NCBI RefSeq assembly: GCF_014204895.1
Contig: NZ_JACHMF010000001.1
Location: forward strand, 3,038,001 to 3,102,000
Origin: Paractinoplanes abujensis
GTDB taxonomy: Bacteria; Actinomycetota; Actinomycetes; Mycobacteriales; Micromonosporaceae
Reading direction: 5' to 3'
DNA length: 64,000 nucleotides
Shown here: positions 60,172-64,000 of the stretch, piece after piece
How the letters are laid out: the number at the start of each line of letters is the position of its first letter
How positions within the stretch are numbered: position 1 is the first letter of the stretch
Notes under the pieces: generated by a model
Told to the model about the DNA's origin: nothing
What the model saw: only the letters and a program-made list of their open reading frames with translations
Databases searched by the model: none
Made by a program: the position numbers and the translations under genes

Positions 60172-62475
60172 TCAGCCGCCGATGCCGAGTTCGACACGGC
60201 CGCCGACGGCGCTGCCCGCGGCGGTGCCCGGGTAGAGCCAGAGCTTGCCGCTGCCGTTCTCGGTGGCCACGATGTCGTCGTAGTCGTCGGCGTTGTAGCG
60301 GCCCGCGGTCAGCTCGTTCATGCCGTTCCAGCCGCTGTTGCCGATCTGGACGCGGGCGCCGAGCGTGCCGTTGGCCGCGCCCGGGTAGAACCACAGTTTG
60401 CCGGTGGACTGCTCGACCGAGACGATGTCGTCGAAGTCGTCCCGGTTGAAGCGGCCGACGGTGTGCTTGGTGTTGCCGCTCCAGCCGCCGGAGTGCAGCA
60501 CGACCCGCGGGCCGGGCACGCCGGTGGCGGTGCCGGGGTAGAGGTACAGCTTGCCGTCGCGGGAGTCGACGGTGGTCAGGTCCTCGTACGCGTCGGCGTT
60601 GAACTTGCCGTAGGCGAGCTTCTCCATGAAGTTCCACCCGCTGGTGCCGATCTGCACCCGCTCGCCCAGCGTGCCCGCGGCCGTGCCGGGGTAGAGCCAG
60701 AGCTTGCCGGTGGACTTCTCGACCGCGGCCACGTCGTCGAACTCGTCGCCGTTGATACGGCCGGTGGCCAGCTTGTCCATGCCGTTCCAGCCACCGGAGC
60801 CGATCATCACGCGGGCGCCGAACGCGTCACGGGTGCGGGTGCCGGGGTAGAGCCAGAGCCGGCCGGTGGAGACCTCGGCCGCGATCAGGTCCTGGTAGGC
60901 GTCGCCGTTGAACGACACCGACTCGATGTTGACCAGGCCACGGGCGCGCACGTTCCAGCCCGTCGACGGCACCGTGGTGGAGCAGGCCAGCTGCACGGCC
61001 TTGCCGCCGTTGGCCGTCGAAGCGCCCTCGATCGCGAGGCACAGCGCGCTGTTGTTGTTCTTGAGCCGGGTCAGGCCGGTGCTGTCCTGCTGCGGCGTCC
61101 ACAGCTGCTCGGCGCCGTTGTTGCAGGTCCACTGGATGACGCGAGCGCCGGAGGTCTTCGACCCGCCCGCGACGGCCAGGCACTGGTTGCTGTTGACGTT
61201 CTTCAGCTCGTAGGCGCCGCCGGTCTTGGGGAAGAACGTCCAGGCTTGGTCCTTGGCCGCGCTGCACGGCCACTGGATGAGCTGGGTGTTCGTCTCGAGC
61301 GAACCGGAGGGGACACCGAGGCAGAGCCCGGTGTGGCCGGCCTGCAGGCGCTGCGGCAGGTCGGGCCGCACCGCGTACTGGCCGACGCGCAGGAAGTCGG
61401 CGACCGCCTGGGCGTTGCCGGCCAGCGCGTTCCGGCCGGCCAGGGCCAGGTTGCGGTGGGCGGCCTTGTCGGCGCGGGTCACGACGTCGGTGGCGGCCAC
61501 CCGGTCGGCGGCCTCGGCCGCGGCCAGGGCCTTCTCGATGTCGCGGTCCTTGGCCTGGTGGATGCCGGTGTCGATGAACGCCTTCCAGACCGCGGGGTCG
61601 TTGCTGCGGGCGGTCGCGACGGCGGCCGCCTCGACCTCGCTGCCGGTCGCGGCGAAGTTCCACACCTCGGTCACGAAGTCGCGGTCGGGCAGGCTCAGCA
61701 GCTGCTCGGTGACGGGCAGGCCGATCCGGTTCGCGGCCAGTTGCTTGGCCGCGCGCGCCAGTGCGGCTGCCTTTTCCGCTTCCGTACGGGTCTCGTCCTC
61801 GGCGATCCGCCGGTCCACCGCCTGCTTGGCCGCGGCGGCCAGGCCCGAGGCGATGAACTGGGTCTGCTGCTCGGCCGAGCCCGTGCGGGCCGCGGCCGCG
61901 GCCTCCTTGACCTCGCGCCAGTCGGCGTCGTCGGCCACGCGCTCCCAGATCAGCCGGATGAAGTCGGCGTCGCTGACGTTGAGCAGGTCGGCCCCGGCCA
62001 CGATGTCGATGCTGGCCGCGGCGGCCGCGCGGGCGGAGTCGGACAGGCGCTTGGCCTCGGCCTCGCGGCGCTCGCGCTCGATGTCGCGGTCGAACGCGGC
62101 GAACACGCCGGTGGTGATGAACTCGTAGCAGGCCAGGTCGGTGGCGTCCGGGTTGGTCTCGTCGGAGACGGTGCCGAAGGCCTGCTCGGCGGCGGCCCGG
62201 ACCTCGAGGTAGTCGCCGTTGTCCTTGACGTGCTTCCAGATCTCGATCACGAAGTCGCGGTCGGCCCGCTCGATCAGCGCGAAGTCGTCACCGCGACCGA
62301 ACTTGACGGCCACCGCGAGTTTCTGGTCGTACGAGGCCTGGCCGGCCGCCGCGAGGGCCTGGACGGGCGCGGGAGCGGCGTAGGCCACCGCGGACGGAAC
62401 GGCGGTCAGCGTGGCCGCCGCCAAACAGGCAGCCAGGACCGGCCGCGCCCAGCGGGCGCGGAGCATCGATGTCAT
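60172..62475 (-). CDS. Secreted ALF-repeat / ricin-B lectin / VCBS (FG-GAP) repeat protein
   Basis: 767 residues from ATG 62475 with a GGGGA ribosome site. Signal peptide MTSMLRARWARPVLAACLAA... . About four ALF repeats to residue ~330 (ADRDFVIEIWKHVKDN, YLEVRAAAEQAF). A ricin-B lectin domain lies at about 365-500 (QAGHTGLCLGVPSG, NSNQCLAVAGGSK, NNNSALCLAIEGAS). Five tandem FG-GAP-like repeats of ~49 residues close it (FNGDAYQDLIAAEVSTGRLW, FNADAYEDLTTVDSRDGKLY). No catalytic domain is evident, so it probably acts in adhesion or glycan binding outside the cell. Confidence 0.9.
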   Translation of the reverse strand: MTSMLRARWARPVLAACLAAATLTAVPSAVAYAAPAPVQALAAAGQASYDQKLAVAVKFGRGDDFALIERADRDFVIEIWKHVKDNGDYLEVRAAAEQAFGTVSDETNPDATDLACYEFITTGVFAAFDRDIERERREAEAKRLSDSARAAAAASIDIVAGADLLNVSDADFIRLIWERVADDADWREVKEAAAAARTGSAEQQTQFIASGLAAAAKQAVDRRIAEDETRTEAEKAAALARAAKQLAANRIGLPVTEQLLSLPDRDFVTEVWNFAATGSEVEAAAVATARSNDPAVWKAFIDTGIHQAKDRDIEKALAAAEAADRVAATDVVTRADKAAHRNLALAGRNALAGNAQAVADFLRVGQYAVRPDLPQRLQAGHTGLCLGVPSGSLETNTQLIQWPCSAAKDQAWTFFPKTGGAYELKNVNSNQCLAVAGGSKTSGARVIQWTCNNGAEQLWTPQQDSTGLTRLKNNNSALCLAIEGASTANGGKAVQLACSTTVPSTGWNVRARGLVNIESVSFNGDAYQDLIAAEVSTGRLWLYPGTRTRDAFGARVMIGSGGWNGMDKLATGRINGDEFDDVAAVEKSTGKLWLYPGTAAGTLGERVQIGTSGWNFMEKLAYGKFNADAYEDLTTVDSRDGKLYLYPGTATGVPGPRVVLHSGGWSGNTKHTVGRFNRDDFDDIVSVEQSTGKLWFYPGAANGTLGARVQIGNSGWNGMNELTAGRYNADDYDDIVATENGSGKLWLYPGTAAGSAVGGRVELGIGG

Positions 62476-62589
62476 GAAATTGTCCCCGTTGATGAGTCGC
62501 CCTGGCCTGGTCACGGCAGGGCCACACCAGCCAGGGATTGATATCGATGGGTACGGTAGCGGCCCGCGATCGGGCGGCACAAGGCGGGG

Positions 62590-63825
62590 TCAAGGACTGT
62601 CGTCGATGAACGCCGTCCACGGCTGCTGCGCGGGCCGGTGCCGGGCGGGGCGGGCCGGGGCGGCGGCGGTGCGGACGGCCAGCCACGCGGCCAGGGCGGT
62701 GGTGATCGGCACGGCGGCGATCAGGCCCAGCGTGCCGACGCCGCTGCGGACCAGCTCCTCGGCGATCGGCTGACCGGTGAGCAGGCGGGTCACGGGGGTG
62801 CCGCCGACCGCGAACAGCAGCATCAGCGGCAGCGAGGCCCCGGCGTAGGCGAGCACGATGGTGTTGACCACGGAGGCGATGTGCGCCCGCCCGACCCGGG
62901 TCGCGCCCGCGTAGAGCTCACGGAAGCCGTAGCCGGGATTGGCCACGGACAGCTCCCGTACGGTCTCGGCCTGGGTGACGGTGACGTCGTCGAGCACCCC
63001 CAGCGCGCCGATCACGATGCCGGCCAGCAGCAGGCCCCGCATGTCGACGCCGCTCCGGCTGACGCTCAGGAAGGTCGTGGTGTCGTCGGCCACGCCGGTC
63101 AGGTGCACGAGGCTGGTGAACAGTGCGGACAGCAGAGCCGTGACGGTCAGGGCGATCAGCGTGCCGGCCACCGCGACGGTCGTGGTGAGCGTGAGGCCGT
63201 GGGTGAGATACAGCACGATCAGCATGATCGCGGCCGCGCCGACCACGGCCACCAGCAGCGGCTGCCTGCCGTCGAGGATGGCCGGCACCACGAAGATCAG
63301 CAGCACGGCGAACGTGACGGCCAGCCCGGCCAGCGCGCGCAGCCCCCGCCAGCGGCCGAAGGCGATCACGGCCAGCGCCACCGCCGCGCCGAGCAGCCAC
63401 AACTGTTTGCCGCGCTGGTGGTCGGCGATCGAGTAGTCGTTGCCGGTGAAGCTCTCCTCCAGGTAGAGCAGGACGACGTCGTCACCCGGCTCGACCGTGA
63501 CGGCGCCGGGCCCGCTCGGGATGTCCGTCTCGATGGTCTTCCCGTCGTCCAGCCGGACCTGCACCGTGCCGCACTCGGTGGGGGCCGGCGTGCCCTCGGG
63601 CAGCTCGGCCTCGGGGCAGGCGGCGGGCTGGACGGCCACGACCCGCCCGTCGACCTCGGTCGCCCCGCCGGAGTCGGCGGCCCGGTCGGCGCCGGTGGGC
63701 CACAGCAGCGCCATGCCGATCGCGGTCAGCACCACCGCGGGCACCAGCACCAGCAGCAGGAGCCGGCGGGCGCGGGGCGTCATCGAGCGCAGGGCGTCGC
63801 GGCCCTCGCCGTGGGTGTGCGGCAT
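62590..63825 (-). CDS. YibE/F family membrane protein
   Basis: 411 residues. N-terminal TM and an extracytoplasmic beta domain (VDGRVVAVQPAACPEAELPE ... VTVEPGDDVVLLYLEESFTG), then seven TM segments with the family signatures LTHGLTLTTTVAVAGTLIAL, GVDMRGLLLAGIVIGALGVL and DDVTVTQAETVREL. Function is not established for the family. Confidence 0.92.
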   Translation of the reverse strand: MPHTHGEGRDALRSMTPRARRLLLLVLVPAVVLTAIGMALLWPTGADRAADSGGATEVDGRVVAVQPAACPEAELPEGTPAPTECGTVQVRLDDGKTIETDIPSGPGAVTVEPGDDVVLLYLEESFTGNDYSIADHQRGKQLWLLGAAVALAVIAFGRWRGLRALAGLAVTFAVLLIFVVPAILDGRQPLLVAVVGAAAIMLIVLYLTHGLTLTTTVAVAGTLIALTVTALLSALFTSLVHLTGVADDTTTFLSVSRSGVDMRGLLLAGIVIGALGVLDDVTVTQAETVRELSVANPGYGFRELYAGATRVGRAHIASVVNTIVLAYAGASLPLMLLFAVGGTPVTRLLTGQPIAEELVRSGVGTLGLIAAVPITTALAAWLAVRTAAAPARPARHRPAQQPWTAFIDDSP

Positions 63826-63844
63826 CCGCAGATCTTAGGCGGCG

Positions 63845-64000
63845 TCAGGTCGCGAGCCTGGTCACGACCTCCTCGACGGTGACGACGTCCGCATATTTGG
63901 CGCCCAGGTCGAACAGGTTGGCCTCGTGCACCTCGGGCGTACGGTCGCCGCAGGCGTCGGCCGCCACGACCGGGCGGAAGCCGTGCTGCAGGGCATCGGT
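63845..64000 (-). CDS. Isochorismatase-family cysteine hydrolase, C-terminal 51 residues
   Basis: Open to the right edge, stop at 63845. HGFRPVVAADACGDRTPEVH and EANLFDLGAKYADVVTVEEV match the C-terminus of isochorismatase-like hydrolases. The catalytic part is outside the window. Confidence 0.85.
   Translation of the reverse strand, partial: TDALQHGFRPVVAADACGDRTPEVHEANLFDLGAKYADVVTVEEVVTRLAT

Noticed and set aside
60037..62541. 834-codon plus-strand ORF
   Set aside because: Antisense to the ALF-lectin-VCBS gene.
1..64000. CRISPR arrays, insertion sequences, integrases or rRNA
   Set aside because: None seen: no regularly spaced repeats with unique spacers, no transposase or integrase motifs, no rRNA sequence.

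Overview
The DNA is very GC-rich, with strong G/C at third codon positions, GTG starts and dense ATGA/GTGA overlaps. The gene content includes an ECF42-type sigma factor with its DGPF partner, a secreted GH81 glucanase, ALF-repeat proteins, an ANTAR regulator and many TetR and LLM-flavin genes. All of this points to a filamentous actinomycete, most likely a Micromonosporaceae (Actinoplanes-like) chromosome. That placement is inference from gene content, not from a marker gene.

Layout. 1-4391 (minus): a two-gene Trypco1 / trypsin-STAND-WD40 predicted conflict system, cut by the left edge. 4907-9823: EF-hand protein, membrane protein, GGDEF-EAL protein and small hypotheticals. 9923-10494 (minus): a five-gene tRNA operon with its own promoter, a 14-codon leader ORF and a terminator/antiterminator pair. 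10536-15709 (minus): an M1 metallopeptidase coupled to a Pls/PosA-type single-module NRPS, a candidate epsilon-poly-lysine-like locus. 16915-23487: a flavin-dependent catabolic or sulfur-type cluster of four LLM monooxygenases, a flavin reductase and a sarcosine-oxidase-like enzyme, followed by a truncated HxlR regulator. 23778-31890: YbdK ligase, MFS/TetR pair, R2K ATP-grasp protein, lipoprotein, serine hydrolase and a frameshifted cyclase. 31910-37428: a two-component system divergent from a MacAB-type efflux operon. 37547-42039: lipocalin-like protein, P450, GNAT and a TetR/hydrolase pair with two copies of one operator. 42087-48858: secreted hydrolases (GH81, M4 protease) and lipoproteins. 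48915-51120: ECF42 sigma, DGPF protein and STAS antagonist. 51125-54586: a giant secreted multidomain protein. 54590-56354: a gene-poor stretch with a 13-bp minisatellite, one LytR_C protein and gene debris. 56355-64000: ANTAR regulator, XRE/SDR pair, ALF-lectin-VCBS secreted protein, YibE/F membrane protein and the end of an isochorismatase-family gene.

Main result. The most unusual element is the tRNA operon (Arg-ACG, an atypical CAA tRNA, Gln-CTG, Ser-GCT, Ile-GAT). Twelve bases before the first tRNA lies an intrinsic terminator. Its 5' arm can pair instead, over nine perfect base pairs, with codons 11-13 of a 14-codon ORF that has a good ribosome site. Seven of the 13 sense codons after the start are read by tRNAs of the same operon, and all four canonical tRNAs are represented. 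This is the architecture of trp-type transcription attenuation, applied to a tRNA array. It would switch on reserve tRNAs when the corresponding cellular tRNAs are uncharged or cleaved. This is read directly from sequence; the regulatory function is inference.

Two genes (8604-9450 and 30966-31890) are each broken by what looks like a single extra G. They may be real pseudogenes or assembly errors.
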